64,000 nt of DNA from Salinimonas profundi (GCF_014750655.1 NZ_JABBXD010000004.1:124001-188000); one strand, 5' to 3'; positions 10,051 to 19,524 are shown, counted from the first letter of the stretch. Notes: a model not told the origin generated them from the letters alone. Numbers and translations: made by a program.

Positions 10051-10224
10051 AAGATTATCTATTCCTCCTGTATGCGTGAAAGGTTAGTTCACAATTGCAG
10101 CAGAAAAAATAGGTATTTTTATACTTATATATAAATTCTGAACATCTGGGCATGGCACCTCCAGGCTCACAAGTCCTCCCCCGAACTCCTGTGCAATGCG
10201 CACTGCCCTGTGCACACGGATTAT

Positions 10225-10238
10225 TTGATCTGCATTAA
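10225..10238 (+). promoter_or_regulatory. FNR/Anr-type box and promoter upstream of ccoG
   Basis: TTGAT-CTGC-ATTAA matches the FNR consensus TTGAT-N4-ATCAA at 9 of 10 positions. A TATGAT -10 element lies at 10260-10265. With a start site near 10272 the box centre falls near -41.5, the standard class II activator position. FixG/CcoG-type genes are commonly controlled by FNR-family regulators, so this site is plausible. Confidence 0.6.
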
Positions 10239-10296
10239 ACTATTATGATTAAACGCTGTTATGATAAGGGCGCTATCCTACGCAAAAGGGTTTTGC

Positions 10297-11727
10297 ATGA
10301 GCGAACGTATTCCGGTAAAAAATGTGTCCAAGGTGGAAGTCCACCAGCCCCGCCGTACCACCAAAAAACGCCATCCTTCTCGCAGTCGTATCTATGTTCG
10401 CGCTGTAAAAGGGCCGCTTGAAACCTTTCGTCGCTTTTTTGGTCTGTTTTTTCTGGCGTTATTCGCGATACTGCCGTTCATTCAGTATAACGGCCAACAG
10501 GCGATATTACTGGATATCAGTGAGCAGCGATTTACGCTTTTCTCGCTCACGCTGTGGCCCCAGGATCTGACCCTGCTGGCTTACCTGTTTATTATCTCGG
10601 CCTTTGCCCTGTTTTTTGTTACTACTTTTGCAGGCCGCGTATGGTGTGGCTTTATGTGTCCGCAGACAACCTGGGTCTACATCTACACCTGGTTTGAAGA
10701 AAAAATAGAGGGTAATCGTAACAAGCGCATAAAGCTGGACGAACGCCCTATGGACTGGGATAAATTCTGGCGCAAAACCCTCAAGCAGGTTTGCTGGTGG
10801 ACAGTGGCTATTCTCACCGGCTTATTATTCGTGGGTTATTTCACACCGGTGCGGCAGTTGTTCATTGACTTTTTCACCTTTCAGACCAGTTTCTGGGCGA
10901 CATTCTCGATTCTGTTTTTTGCCGTGTGCACCTGGGGGAATGCCGGATACATGAGAGAAATCATGTGTACGCACATCTGTCCGTATGCGCGTTTCCAGTC
11001 AGCGATGTTTGACCGCGACACGATTACAGTGGCTTATGATGCACGCCGTGGCGAGGCCAGGGGTCCCCGCCCCCGCAAGATTCCTCATGACGCGCTAAGC
11101 GAAAAAGGGCTCGGTGACTGTATTGACTGCCACCTGTGTGTGCAGGTTTGCCCTACCGGTATCGATATTCGAAATGGCCTGCAGTATGAGTGCATTAACT
11201 GTGGGGCCTGTGTCGATGCCTGTAACGGGGTTATGGATAAAATGAATTATCCTAAGGGGCTGATTCGCTTTACGTCGGAAGACGCACTGGCCGGTGGTAC
11301 CACCCGGGTTTTCAGACCCAAGTTGATTGGCTACTTCGTGGTTTTGCTGATAATGCTTGCGGTATTTGCCGCAAACATCATCTATCGGGTACCGCTTGAG
11401 GTAGATATCATCCGGGACCGTAACTCGCTGTATCGTGAAACCAACGAAGGACTCATCGAAAACGTTTACACATTGAAAGTGTTGAATAAATCACAGCAAT
11501 CACTGACTTACACCATCGATGTTCAGGGTCTGCCATCGCATGAGCTTATCGGCAGCAATACCGTCACCGTCGGGGGAGGTGAGGTGGCGACATTACCGAT
11601 TTCGGTTGCCACCGATGCCTATAATCTGGAAGATGCCGTCACAGAAATCCAATTCAAGGTGTCTACGACCACTTCGCAGGGCGAAATGATCCAGGTTACA
11701 GAGCCTTCTAAATTTTTATACCAATAG
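10297..11727 (+). CDS. ccoG: Cytochrome c oxidase accessory protein CcoG (FixG/RdxA family)
   Basis: CcoG is a membrane ferredoxin-like protein that helps assemble cbb3-type cytochrome oxidase, probably in copper reduction or handling. This copy (about 476 residues) shows several transmembrane segments, the motif CGFMCPQTTW after TM2-3, CTHICPYARFQ, and two 4Fe-4S cysteine clusters (CIDCHLCVQVCPTGID and CINCGACVDACNGVMDK). An immunoglobulin-like C-terminal domain follows. I chose the ATG at 10297 because the upstream in-frame ATG at 10261 falls inside the predicted -10 element of the FNR-type promoter, and AAAAGGG precedes 10297. The cbb3 oxidase genes are not in the window. The next gene, srkA, begins 6 bp after the stop, so they are probably co-transcribed. 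Confidence 0.93.
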   Translation: MSERIPVKNVSKVEVHQPRRTTKKRHPSRSRIYVRAVKGPLETFRRFFGLFFLALFAILPFIQYNGQQAILLDISEQRFTLFSLTLWPQDLTLLAYLFIISAFALFFVTTFAGRVWCGFMCPQTTWVYIYTWFEEKIEGNRNKRIKLDERPMDWDKFWRKTLKQVCWWTVAILTGLLFVGYFTPVRQLFIDFFTFQTSFWATFSILFFAVCTWGNAGYMREIMCTHICPYARFQSAMFDRDTITVAYDARRGEARGPRPRKIPHDALSEKGLGDCIDCHLCVQVCPTGIDIRNGLQYECINCGACVDACNGVMDKMNYPKGLIRFTSEDALAGGTTRVFRPKLIGYFVVLLIMLAVFAANIIYRVPLEVDIIRDRNSLYRETNEGLIENVYTLKVLNKSQQSLTYTIDVQGLPSHELIGSNTVTVGGGEVATLPISVATDAYNLEDAVTEIQFKVSTTTSQGEMIQVTEPSKFLYQ

Positions 11728-11733
11728 GGATGT

Positions 11734-12705
11734 ATGACCGATTTCACCTTTACCGGCCTGACGCCTGATGTGGTGCTTGATGCACTTGAGGCTTGCGGCA
11801 TTTACCCACAATCCGGACTGCTTGCGCTAAACAGTTATGAAAATCGCGTATACCAGTTTCAGGCTGACGATGGTCGCCGGCTGGTGGTTAAATTCTATCG
11901 CCCGGACCGCTGGACCAACGCACAGATACAAGAAGAGCATGACTTTTCCTGGCAGGTTAGCGATGCGGAGATACCGCTGGTAGCACCGCTAAAAATTGAT
12001 AATCAAACATTGCATACGTATCAAGGGTTCCGGTTTACCGTCTTCCCTTCTGTAGGCGGACGCCAGTTTGAAATTGATAATCTTGATCAGCTTGAGTGGA
12101 TGGGCCGCTTCATCGGACGGATGCACCGGGTCAGCCAGACAGAAACCTTTACGCATCGCCCGGCTATCTGCACCGAGTCATTTTTGGACATGCCTTATCG
12201 CGAATTGCAGCAAAGCGCGCTGTTGCCTGAGCATCTCAAATCAGCGTTTTTTGCAATTGCCGAGCCGCTTATTGACCTGACCAAAAAACATTATCGTCCT
12301 GTCAGTGAAATCAGGCTGCACGGTGATTGTCATCCGGGCAATATTCTGTGGCGCGACGGCCCCATGTTTGTGGATTTGGATGACTGTCGCAGCGGGCCTG
12401 CCATACAAGATTTATGGATGATGCTCAGCGGCGATCGTCAGCAGCAGTTGTTGCAGTTAGATATCCTGGCTGAAGCTTATGAAGAATTTCATTCGCTGGA
12501 CAAGCGTGAACTGGCATTGATTGAACCGCTGCGCGCTATGCGGATGATTCACTATATGGCCTGGCTGTCGCGGCGCTGGCAGGACCCTGCGTTTCCCCGG
12601 GCGTTCCCATGGTTTGCCGACGATAAATACTGGGAAGGCCAGATTCTGGCGTTAAAAGAGCAAATGTCCGCCCTGCAGGAGCCGCCGCTGACACTAGGCA
12701 TGTAA
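11734..12705 (+). CDS. srkA: Stress response kinase A (YihE/SrkA family)
   Basis: This 323-residue cytoplasmic protein belongs to the SrkA/YihE family of aminoglycoside-phosphotransferase-fold Ser/Thr kinases, linked in E. coli to protection from stress-induced death. The fold is visible: NRVYQFQADDGRRLVVKFYRP provides the ATP-binding lysine, LHGDCHPGNILW is the catalytic loop, and FVDLDDCRSGP carries the metal-binding Asp. Length is normal (E. coli 328). In Enterobacteria srkA precedes dsbA; here dsbA is about 6 kb away. It is sandwiched in a tight unit between ccoG (6 bp) and a YqaA-like gene (5 bp). Confidence 0.9.
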   Translation: MTDFTFTGLTPDVVLDALEACGIYPQSGLLALNSYENRVYQFQADDGRRLVVKFYRPDRWTNAQIQEEHDFSWQVSDAEIPLVAPLKIDNQTLHTYQGFRFTVFPSVGGRQFEIDNLDQLEWMGRFIGRMHRVSQTETFTHRPAICTESFLDMPYRELQQSALLPEHLKSAFFAIAEPLIDLTKKHYRPVSEIRLHGDCHPGNILWRDGPMFVDLDDCRSGPAIQDLWMMLSGDRQQQLLQLDILAEAYEEFHSLDKRELALIEPLRAMRMIHYMAWLSRRWQDPAFPRAFPWFADDKYWEGQILALKEQMSALQEPPLTLGM

Positions 12706-12710
12706 CAGCA

Positions 12711-13136
12711 ATGTTAGCACAAGCCGGGCTGGTCGGCATGTTTGTCAGCGCCTTTCTGGCTGCGACCCTTCTGCCGCTAGGCTCTGAAGCGGTATTACTT
12801 GCTCTGCTTTACGCTGATTACCCCGTCGTCCCTCTCATTATTACCGCCACGGCGGGTAACGTCGGCGGCTCAATGGTGAATTACTGGCTCGGTCGTCGCT
12901 ATGGCCGGGCCGGTATCATGCGCATTACCAACGTTTCAGAACATCGCCTTGTCAAAGCCGAAAACCAGTTTCGCCTGTGGGGCAGATGGAGTCTGTGTCT
13001 GGCATGGGTGCCTGTGATCGGCGACCCCTTAACCTTTATTGCCGGCATACTTCGCATCCGTCTTGCCTGGTTTGTGGTGCTGGTTACGGCAGGAAAGGCC
13101 GGACGGTATATCGTTATCTCCCATTTAGCCGGATAA
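12711..13136 (+). CDS. YqaA family small membrane protein (DedA-like)
   Basis: This 141-residue integral membrane protein resembles the YqaA group, a short relative of the DedA/SNARE-associated family. Clues are the N-terminal SAFLAATLLPLGSEAVLL, the central TAGNVGGSMVNYWLGRRYG and the C-terminal WVPVIGDPLTFIAGILR segment, with the small-residue-rich reentrant pattern. DedA proteins take part in lipid or lipid-carrier movement across the inner membrane; what YqaA does is not known. It starts 5 bp after srkA and is the last gene of the ccoG-srkA-yqaA cluster. Confidence 0.85.
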   Translation: MLAQAGLVGMFVSAFLAATLLPLGSEAVLLALLYADYPVVPLIITATAGNVGGSMVNYWLGRRYGRAGIMRITNVSEHRLVKAENQFRLWGRWSLCLAWVPVIGDPLTFIAGILRIRLAWFVVLVTAGKAGRYIVISHLAG

Positions 13137-13181
13137 CGGTGGTTTGTTTTGTGCCTGCTATCACGTATACTCCGGCGCTAT

Positions 13182-13375
13182 TCAGGTGCCTGTTTTTATT
13201 ACAAGTTAAACGGGAAGTCAGTGAAAAGCTGACGCTGCCCCCGCAACGGTAAGCTCAGATCTCAGATCTTCATTTACATTAGCAAATGCTATACGTCACT
13301 GTGAGCACTCATGGGAAGACGTAAATGACTTCGATACGACGAAGCGAGCCAGCCCGGATACCGGCCTGATACGCG
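13182..13375 (+). promoter_or_regulatory. Cobalamin (adenosylcobalamin) riboswitch
   Basis: The conserved B12-aptamer landmarks are all visible in order: GGTGCCTG near 13185, AAACGGGAA (13208-13216), the core GCTGCCCCCGCAACGGTAA (13234-13252), GGGAAGAC (13313-13320), and the B12 box AGCCAGCCCGGATACCGGCC (13348-13367). It lies directly upstream of a TonB-dependent receptor gene, so the receptor should be turned off when cobalamin is plentiful. Downstream, two small hairpins (around 13377-13395 and 13409-13426) could form the expression platform, but I cannot choose between transcriptional and translational control. Confidence 0.95.
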
Positions 13376-13441
13376 GCTGACAAGTACATCAGCTTTTCCT
13401 ATCAGCTGCACTCGGGCGGAGTGCTGTTATGGAATCATTTC

Positions 13442-15355
13442 ATGAAAAACCAATTTTTTACACTGACCTCGTTGTCGGCGGCATTCGCGTTGTCCGGCAT
13501 TTTTTCACCGGCATTTGCGGTGTCATTTCCCAACGATGCAGAGACCCTGACGGTAACCGGTTCACGGCTTGCCCTGGGTCGCTCAGAGCTTGCCGCAGTT
13601 TCCACCGTCATTGATCAGCAAGAAATTGAGGGGTCTGGCGCCCTGCAGATTACCGATTTACTACGTGCATTGCCCGGAGTGACTATTTCGCAATCCGGCA
13701 GTACCGGTGCGCTCACCGAAATACGCTTACGCGGTAGCGAAACAAATCACTTACTGGTGGTGATTGATGGTGTCATTGCCAACGACATTGGCCAGGGCAG
13801 TACCATTGATCTGGCGCATCTGACCACCGCCAACATTGCCCGCATCGAATTGCTGCGTGGCGCACAAAGCGCGCTGTGGGGAAGCGGCGCCGTGGCCGGT
13901 GTATTAAACATCACCACTATCGCTGGCGCAGGACAAAAAGATAATGTGCGTGTTGAAGCGGGTGTCGGCACACAGGGAACAACTTCCGCGTCAGCATCGG
14001 CCAGCGGCACGCAGAAGTCGGTGTCTTATAATGCCTATGCAAACTGGCTAAATACCACTGGCGATAATATTGCCCTGACAGGGAATGAAGATGACGGTTA
14101 CCGGAATATCGCCACAGGCGGTGCTTTGCGTTGGCAGGCAAATTCACAACACCGTTTTTCAGCCAATCTTCGCCTGGTTGATTATGCCAGTGACTTCGAT
14201 GCCATTGACAGCATTGTGACCGGGCTGCCGGTTGATGCGGATAATGTCACTGACGGCAAGCAAATTAATGCGCTGGTCGGATGGGACTTTGCTCCACAGG
14301 ATACGGCTTACAGCAGCACACTGACCGGTAGCTACCGTAAAGATGAAAATAACAGTACGGCCAGCGGTCGTTTTGATGGCGGCACAACCGGAGAGCGCTT
14401 TCAACTGACCTGGCTCAATCGCTACGATATTGGTGACTGGCAGCTTGCCGGCGGGCTGGAATACCTGACACGCCAGTTCAGACAGCGCGGTATCGTAAAT
14501 TTTGGCGACCCGAATCAGGAGCAGCAGGACCATACAATGAGTGTGTTTGGAGAGACAGCCACACAGCTTGCAGGCAATGTTTTGGTATCACTTTCTGCCC
14601 GGTTTGATGACAATTCAGAATTTGACGATGCGGTGAGTTATCGGGCGGGCGTAAACTGGCCGGTTACTGAGCGTTATGCTGTATTTGCCAGTGTCAGTCA
14701 GGCGGTGAAAACTCCGTCGTTTACCGAGCGCTTTGGCTATTATCCACAGACATTTACGGGTAACCCTGATCTGCAGCCTGAAACCAGTCAGCAGTGGGAA
14801 GCCGGCGCACGGGCCACCTTTACGTCAGCGCTGCAGGGTCAGCTGAGTATCTTCTCAACGCAGCTGGAAGATGAAATCAATGGCTATGTATATGATCCTG
14901 AAACCTTTATCACTACTGCAAAAAATAAAGACACCGAGAGTGAACGTGAAGGCGTTGAGGCTGAACTAACCTATCAGCAAAACGATGTCACGGTACGTAC
15001 AGGTTATAGCTACGTTAACAGTGAGGAAGATGGTATTAATGAACTGCGCAGGGCGAATCATCAGGCGTCGGTAAGTGTGCTTGCTCCGCTGCCTGTTGCT
15101 AACCTGTCTTTTTATGCCAAAGCAGCTTATACCGGCAGCCGGGAAGATATTTATTATCCGCCCTACCCACAGCCGGCACAGCGTGTTGCTCTGTCAGCCT
15201 ATACGCTGGTTGATTTGAGTCTGAATTATCAGGCTAACGCGCATTGGTCAGCCGCCCTGCGCGTTGATAATCTGCTGGATGAGGAATACCAGGATATTGT
15301 CGGCTTTTCAGCCCGCGAGCGGCGCGCTGTGTTGTCGGTTACCTGGCAAGGCTAA
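13442..15355 (+). CDS. btuB: TonB-dependent vitamin B12 receptor, BtuB-like
   Basis: This outer-membrane receptor of about 637 residues has a signal peptide (MKNQFFTLTSLSAAFALSGI...), a plug domain (LTVTGSRL, VSTVIDQQEIEGSGALQITDLL, LRGAQSALWGSGAVAGVLNI) and a 22-strand barrel ending in the typical aromatic W-x-G C-terminus (VTWQG). Length and overall layout fit BtuB, and the cobalamin riboswitch immediately upstream makes cobalamin or a corrinoid the expected substrate. Energy would come from TonB-ExbB-ExbD, not encoded here. I chose the ATG at 13442 (GGA about 9 bp upstream, signal peptide begins there) over the ATG at 13421. It is transcribed alone and ends at a strong terminator; no btuCDF or cob genes follow. 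Confidence 0.92.
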   Translation: MKNQFFTLTSLSAAFALSGIFSPAFAVSFPNDAETLTVTGSRLALGRSELAAVSTVIDQQEIEGSGALQITDLLRALPGVTISQSGSTGALTEIRLRGSETNHLLVVIDGVIANDIGQGSTIDLAHLTTANIARIELLRGAQSALWGSGAVAGVLNITTIAGAGQKDNVRVEAGVGTQGTTSASASASGTQKSVSYNAYANWLNTTGDNIALTGNEDDGYRNIATGGALRWQANSQHRFSANLRLVDYASDFDAIDSIVTGLPVDADNVTDGKQINALVGWDFAPQDTAYSSTLTGSYRKDENNSTASGRFDGGTTGERFQLTWLNRYDIGDWQLAGGLEYLTRQFRQRGIVNFGDPNQEQQDHTMSVFGETATQLAGNVLVSLSARFDDNSEFDDAVSYRAGVNWPVTERYAVFASVSQAVKTPSFTERFGYYPQTFTGNPDLQPETSQQWEAGARATFTSALQGQLSIFSTQLEDEINGYVYDPETFITTAKNKDTESEREGVEAELTYQQNDVTVRTGYSYVNSEEDGINELRRANHQASVSVLAPLPVANLSFYAKAAYTGSREDIYYPPYPQPAQRVALSAYTLVDLSLNYQANAHWSAALRVDNLLDEEYQDIVGFSARERRAVLSVTWQG

Positions 15356-15369
15356 CTCCCCCACCTATA

Positions 15370-15409
15370 AACGGGAATACGCATTAATAAAGAATATTCC
15401 CGTTTTTTT
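15370..15409 (+). terminator. Rho-independent terminator of btuB
   Basis: ACGGGAATA (15371-15379) pairs with TATTCCCGT (15395-15403), followed by a run of T. It lies 15 bp after the btuB stop codon. Confidence 0.85.
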
Positions 15410-15463
15410 GTCATAAACCGAAATTCCTGACTATAGTGTGAAGTTATAAAAAATAAATCCGCT

Positions 15464-17008
15464 ATGCCTGCAATGGACGTTGGCACGGGGTTATCGGGCC
15501 AAATGACGAATAATTATAAAAATCTTTTACAACAGTTGCCCTCCTGTTTGATTTACAAACAGCACAACAGCAGCACGGTTTACCTGTCTGACACGCTGGC
15601 TCAACATCTGAAGCTGACGCAGGTCACATTTTCAGATGAGGCGGCCTGCCCGGTCCGGTTCTATTGTTCCCGGACAGGTGTTGAGCTCACCGGTGATGCT
15701 TCACCGCTTACATTGTCCCAGGGTGCCGGCTCTTTATGTCAGCACGTTGTGCTGCAATCCGGTGACCAGCGCTTTTACACGCGGTTGCAGAGCAAAACTG
15801 TCGATGACAGAAGTACCCGCTGGATCATCACAGACATTAGCTTTGAGCAGCATGATCAGACCCGTCACCGCCAGTCAGACTGGCAGGAAAAACTTTCTTT
15901 CAGCATGATGCTTTCGTCCATTTCTACCCGACTGATTAATGTCAAAGCAAGTGAGGCAGACGCTCTTATTGAGCAAAGTCTTGGTACGTTTGGCGCGTAT
16001 TTAAAAGCCCAGCGCTGCTACCTGTTTTGCTTTTCTGACGATAATTTACTGATGGATAATACCCATGAATGGGTCGAAGAGGGCGTTACCCCCTTTAAAG
16101 AAGATCTGCAGCACGTACCGGTCGCAGAACAGTTACCATATTTCAATACCGTCATTAAACAGGACCACGCGTTTGTGGTCAGTGATGTAAACCAGCTTCC
16201 GGCCAGTGCTGCGCTTGAAAAGGCAGAGTTTCAGCGAGAAGGGATCCGCGCCGTGTTGTGCGTGGCTGTTCACGTCAACGGTGAACTGTTCGGGTTTATT
16301 GGCTGCGATTTTCTGACCGGGACGCATTGTTGGACGGATCATGAAATCAAGTCAATGAAGCTCATCGGTGAAATGGTCAGTGAAACACTTGCCAGTATCA
16401 GTACACGACAATCCCTGCATCGGGTGCAGCAGGAACTACTGCAGGCTAACGCACGGCTTAAAGTGCTGGTGAATCTGGATGGACTCACCCACATTGCCAA
16501 TCGTCGTCACTTTGATGAGACGCTTAACTTGCAGTGGCGAAACATAACCGATCATGGCCTCAGTTTGTTGATTATTGATGTTGACTCGTTCAAACAGTAT
16601 AACGACAGCTACGGCCATCAGGCTGGCGACGAAGTGCTTCAGGCTATCGCCAGTGTGCTGGACGATGTTGCCAGTAGCCTGAACGGACTGGCTGCACGTT
16701 ACGGCGGCGAAGAATTTGCCATTATTTTACCCGGACATCAGGGTAAAAGGGCCATCACGGCCGCCTTTCGGGTTATGCGTGCTATCAGCACTCTTAATAT
16801 CGAGTTCTCGGCTTGTGCAGACTTTGACCGGGTGACCGTCAGTATTGGTCTGTCTGACAGCGATAGTGCTACCTCACCGCAATCGTTGATCAACCAGGCT
16901 GATGCTGCACTTTACAATGCCAAACAATCCGGCCGAAACAAGGTGGTCCGCTTCCCTTCCACACAGTTGGCATCCCCCAGCCAGGTGGCTACGGATGTTT
17001 ATAAATAG
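15464..17008 (+). CDS. GAF-GGDEF diguanylate cyclase
   Basis: This 514-residue cytoplasmic protein probably makes cyclic di-GMP. The N-terminal 150 residues look like a PAS-type sensor (QQLPSCLIYKQHNSSTVYLSDTLAQHL). A GAF-like domain follows at about residues 150-310. The C-terminal GGDEF domain (about 335-495) is intact, with LDGLTHIANRRHFDE, the metal-binding DVDSFKQYND, and the active-site RYGGEEFAIILPG. No RxxD inhibitory motif is obvious five residues before GGEEF. The start is uncertain: the ATG at 15464 lacks a ribosome binding site, and the ATGs at 15476 and 15503 are alternatives. It stands alone between two intergenic gaps; the 261-bp stretch behind it shows no gene or clear terminator. 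Confidence 0.88.
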   Translation: MPAMDVGTGLSGQMTNNYKNLLQQLPSCLIYKQHNSSTVYLSDTLAQHLKLTQVTFSDEAACPVRFYCSRTGVELTGDASPLTLSQGAGSLCQHVVLQSGDQRFYTRLQSKTVDDRSTRWIITDISFEQHDQTRHRQSDWQEKLSFSMMLSSISTRLINVKASEADALIEQSLGTFGAYLKAQRCYLFCFSDDNLLMDNTHEWVEEGVTPFKEDLQHVPVAEQLPYFNTVIKQDHAFVVSDVNQLPASAALEKAEFQREGIRAVLCVAVHVNGELFGFIGCDFLTGTHCWTDHEIKSMKLIGEMVSETLASISTRQSLHRVQQELLQANARLKVLVNLDGLTHIANRRHFDETLNLQWRNITDHGLSLLIIDVDSFKQYNDSYGHQAGDEVLQAIASVLDDVASSLNGLAARYGGEEFAIILPGHQGKRAITAAFRVMRAISTLNIEFSACADFDRVTVSIGLSDSDSATSPQSLINQADAALYNAKQSGRNKVVRFPSTQLASPSQVATDVYK

Positions 17009-17269
17009 AAGAAATTCATCTATCTGTTAATTCATCGAGTTTGCCTCGCTAGAGACTCCAAATTCACTGCCATTGAGGTGTTGGCACTGTTTCTTGTCGT
17101 TAAATGCGACGCCTGGTGCGGTCACTGCCCCCTGAAATGTAAACACAGATATGTTATCGTTTCACTGCAGCCATATATGAAGATGTGCATCAGACGCATC
17201 GGTAATTTTGCGCTATTCGCGCTTGTCTAGTCAGCAAGTAATATCCATCCGATTACCGGAGGTAAAATT

Positions 17270-17641
17270 ATGAAACGCTTACTGGCCCATTTGAATAATC
17301 TTTCTGAGCGCCCTGCACTATTGAATCAGGAAGTGACTACCGTGCTGTCATTGTTTTGTGAGAAGTTTGAACGGCGCGTGCAGGAAATCGATACGATTTC
17401 TGACGAAGGGTATGTGAAAGTTACATTCAGCGATGAGACCATCGGCTACGGTTATATCGATGTGGACGAAAACGTGCTAATCGAAATAGAAGATGCATTT
17501 CGGCTAACGGTATTTACATTCAGCCAGCACAATAATGCATGGCAATTCATTGAACGTAACAGCTATGATATAGCAGGCACGATGACACCCAAAGCTGCCC
17601 AACTTGCACCGCGCATGGCGCAGTCCTCTTCGCCGGTCTGA
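17270..17641 (+). CDS. Hypothetical protein, 123 residues
   Basis: I do not recognise a family. The start is firmly set by GGAGG 7 bp upstream of the ATG. The product is soluble, with an amphipathic helical N-terminus (LLAHLNNLSERPALLNQEVTTVLSLFCEKF split by a loop), a central beta-rich acidic segment (YVKVTFSDETIGYGYIDVDENVLIEIEDAFRL), and a flexible Ala/Pro/Ser C-terminus. Good codon use and a strong ribosome binding site support a real gene. It lies between the GAF-GGDEF gene and a flavin monooxygenase gene on the same strand, with gaps too wide to suggest coupling. Confidence 0.6.
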   Translation: MKRLLAHLNNLSERPALLNQEVTTVLSLFCEKFERRVQEIDTISDEGYVKVTFSDETIGYGYIDVDENVLIEIEDAFRLTVFTFSQHNNAWQFIERNSYDIAGTMTPKAAQLAPRMAQSSSPV

Positions 17642-17759
17642 ATTGATGTCATTTGTCGGGCCATACACTCTGCCCGGCGTGTTAGGGTGACGTTGTCACT
17701 TGTTTCATCGGGTGTCTGCCCCCACCGTTTCAGCTAATGACAGTATTACCGGAGGCGAC

Positions 17760-18779
17760 ATGACATCTCCCATTCCTTTTTCAATTCTGGATCTTGCACA
17801 TATTGGTGAGAGTCAAAGTGTGCAACAAGCCATGGCCAAAAGTCAGGCTATTGCCGTTCTGGCTGAAGACAGCCAGTTTGAGCGTCTTTGGCTGGCTGAA
17901 CACCACGGTATGCGCGGCGTCGCCAGTGCGGCCACGTCCACCCTGCTGGCGAACCTCGGCGCGTTGACGCAGTCAATCCGTCTGGGCTCTGGCGGCGTTA
18001 TGCTACCTAATCACTCGCCCTTAGTGGTTGCCGAGCAATACGGCACGCTGGATGCGCTCTATCCGGGACGCATTGATTTGGGTCTGGGTCGTGCTCCTGG
18101 TACCGATCCGGCAACCTCTAACGCGTTGCGACGCGATCTGAACAAAAATGTCGGCGATTATCCGGCCGATATTCAGTTGTTACAGCGCTACTTATCAGAT
18201 GACAGCGGTGATGCGCAGGTCCTCGCGGTGCCAGGTGCAGGCAGCCATGTTCCTTTGTATTTGTTGGGCTCAAGCCTCTATTCTGCACAACTGGCCGGAA
18301 AGTTGGGACTGCCCTTTTCGTTTGCCTCTCACTTTGCACCGGATGCGCTATTTGATGCTATCAATATTTACAAAATGAACTTTTCGCCTTCTGCGCAACT
18401 CGATAAGCCTTATGTGATGGCCGGTGTCATGGCAGTGGTTGCCGATACCGACGATGCGGCGAATTACCATTTCAGTTCGGTACAGCAGCAGTTTGCTAAT
18501 TTGCGCCGCGGTGCAAACGCCCCGATGCCGGCACCGGTAGATGATATCTATCAGCACCTGAGTGAAGCAGAAGTGCAAACCATCAACCGGACGTTACGAT
18601 ACGCTGTCAAAGGCACACCCGATAGTGTTGAGCAACAGCTCAGCGAATTCATTGCTGCAACGGGTGTCGATGAAGTGATTTTGTCATTTCCGGTATACGA
18701 CGACAAACAATGTCTGGAGTCTATCCGGTTAGTGGGTGAGATGAAGGCCATTAAAGCCGCACCGTCCTGGCAGGCATGA
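17760..18779 (+). CDS. Luciferase-like flavin-dependent monooxygenase (LLM class)
   Basis: This 339-residue protein has the bacterial-luciferase-like TIM-barrel signature: SILDLAHIGESQSVQQA at the N-terminus, RLWLAEHHGMRGVASAATSTLLANL at about residues 41-65 (the AEHH motif), IRLGSGGVMLPNHSPLVVAEQYGTLDALYPGRIDLGLGRAPG, and a C-terminal GTPDSVEQQLSEFIAATGVDEVIL that binds flavin phosphate. It belongs to the YhbW/MsnO8-like group, whose substrates are mostly unknown. The ATG at 17760 has GGAGG 5 bp upstream; a longer frame begins at 17700 but lacks a ribosome binding site. It appears to be a single-gene unit. Confidence 0.88.
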   Translation: MTSPIPFSILDLAHIGESQSVQQAMAKSQAIAVLAEDSQFERLWLAEHHGMRGVASAATSTLLANLGALTQSIRLGSGGVMLPNHSPLVVAEQYGTLDALYPGRIDLGLGRAPGTDPATSNALRRDLNKNVGDYPADIQLLQRYLSDDSGDAQVLAVPGAGSHVPLYLLGSSLYSAQLAGKLGLPFSFASHFAPDALFDAINIYKMNFSPSAQLDKPYVMAGVMAVVADTDDAANYHFSSVQQQFANLRRGANAPMPAPVDDIYQHLSEAEVQTINRTLRYAVKGTPDSVEQQLSEFIAATGVDEVILSFPVYDDKQCLESIRLVGEMKAIKAAPSWQA

Positions 18780-18877
18780 GGGTTTACAATTGCCTGCCTT
18801 GGGGAAAAGATAGCGACTAGGCGAAGTAACAATGCTGTGGTAACCTCACCCACAGATATGGATAAAGGAAATGTTGC

Positions 18878-19504
18878 ATGAAAAAAATCGCATTGTTTTT
18901 TGTTATGGCTATTTTGCTTCCTTTGCAGGCTTGCGCTGCAGACGCGAAATGGGAAGAAGGAAAGCACTATCGGGTGCTGGATGAAGCGGCTACCGAGCAG
19001 CCTCAGATTCTTGAGTTTTTCTCTTTCTGGTGTCCGCACTGCTATCAGTTTGAGCCGCTGGTAGAAGAAATAAAATCGAAAATTTCTGATAATACTGAGT
19101 TTAAAAAAATCCATGTAAACTTCATGGGCTTTACCGAGCAAAGCATCCAGGACGATGCGACCCGTGCCATGATGGTGGCGCGCGCGGTGAAACAGGAAGA
19201 TGCACTGAACGCTGCCATTTTTGATTATATCCACAAGCAACGCGCCAGTGTCACCGGAATCAAAGATCTGCGGAATATCTTTGTTGTGAACGGTGTTGAT
19301 AAAGCTGAGTTTGATAAACTTTCTAACAGCTTTGGCGTGAACAACATGATGAAAAGAAACAATAAAGTATTGGAAGATTACCGCCAGTATGTACGCGGTG
19401 TACCCAACTTTATTGTCAATGGTCGTTATCAGGCACAGTTTACCTCCGATATGTCAGAAGATGATATCGTTGAGTTGATCGTGTGGTTGAGCAAGCAGGA
19501 TTAA
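18878..19504 (+). CDS. dsbA: Thiol:disulfide interchange protein DsbA
   Basis: This 208-residue periplasmic oxidoreductase introduces disulfide bonds into exported proteins. It has a signal peptide (MKKIALFFVMAILLPLQACA), the thioredoxin-fold active site SFWCPHCYQF with C52 and C55 (the CPHC typical of DsbA), and the cis-proline loop RGVPNFIVNG near residue 173. Length matches E. coli DsbA (208 with signal peptide). The ribosome binding site is AAGGAAATGTTGC-type, about 8 bp before ATG. It is followed by its own terminator. A reverse-strand frame of 229 codons overlapping its first half is a shadow. Confidence 0.95.
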   Translation: MKKIALFFVMAILLPLQACAADAKWEEGKHYRVLDEAATEQPQILEFFSFWCPHCYQFEPLVEEIKSKISDNTEFKKIHVNFMGFTEQSIQDDATRAMMVARAVKQEDALNAAIFDYIHKQRASVTGIKDLRNIFVVNGVDKAEFDKLSNSFGVNNMMKRNNKVLEDYRQYVRGVPNFIVNGRYQAQFTSDMSEDDIVELIVWLSKQD

Positions 19505-19524
19505 TTCTGGCAACCGTTTATAAA

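Noticed and set aside
18551..19240. 229-codon open frame on the minus strand
   Set aside because: It covers the start of dsbA and the end of the flavin monooxygenase gene, both clear families in the other direction, and has no family signal or ribosome binding site.
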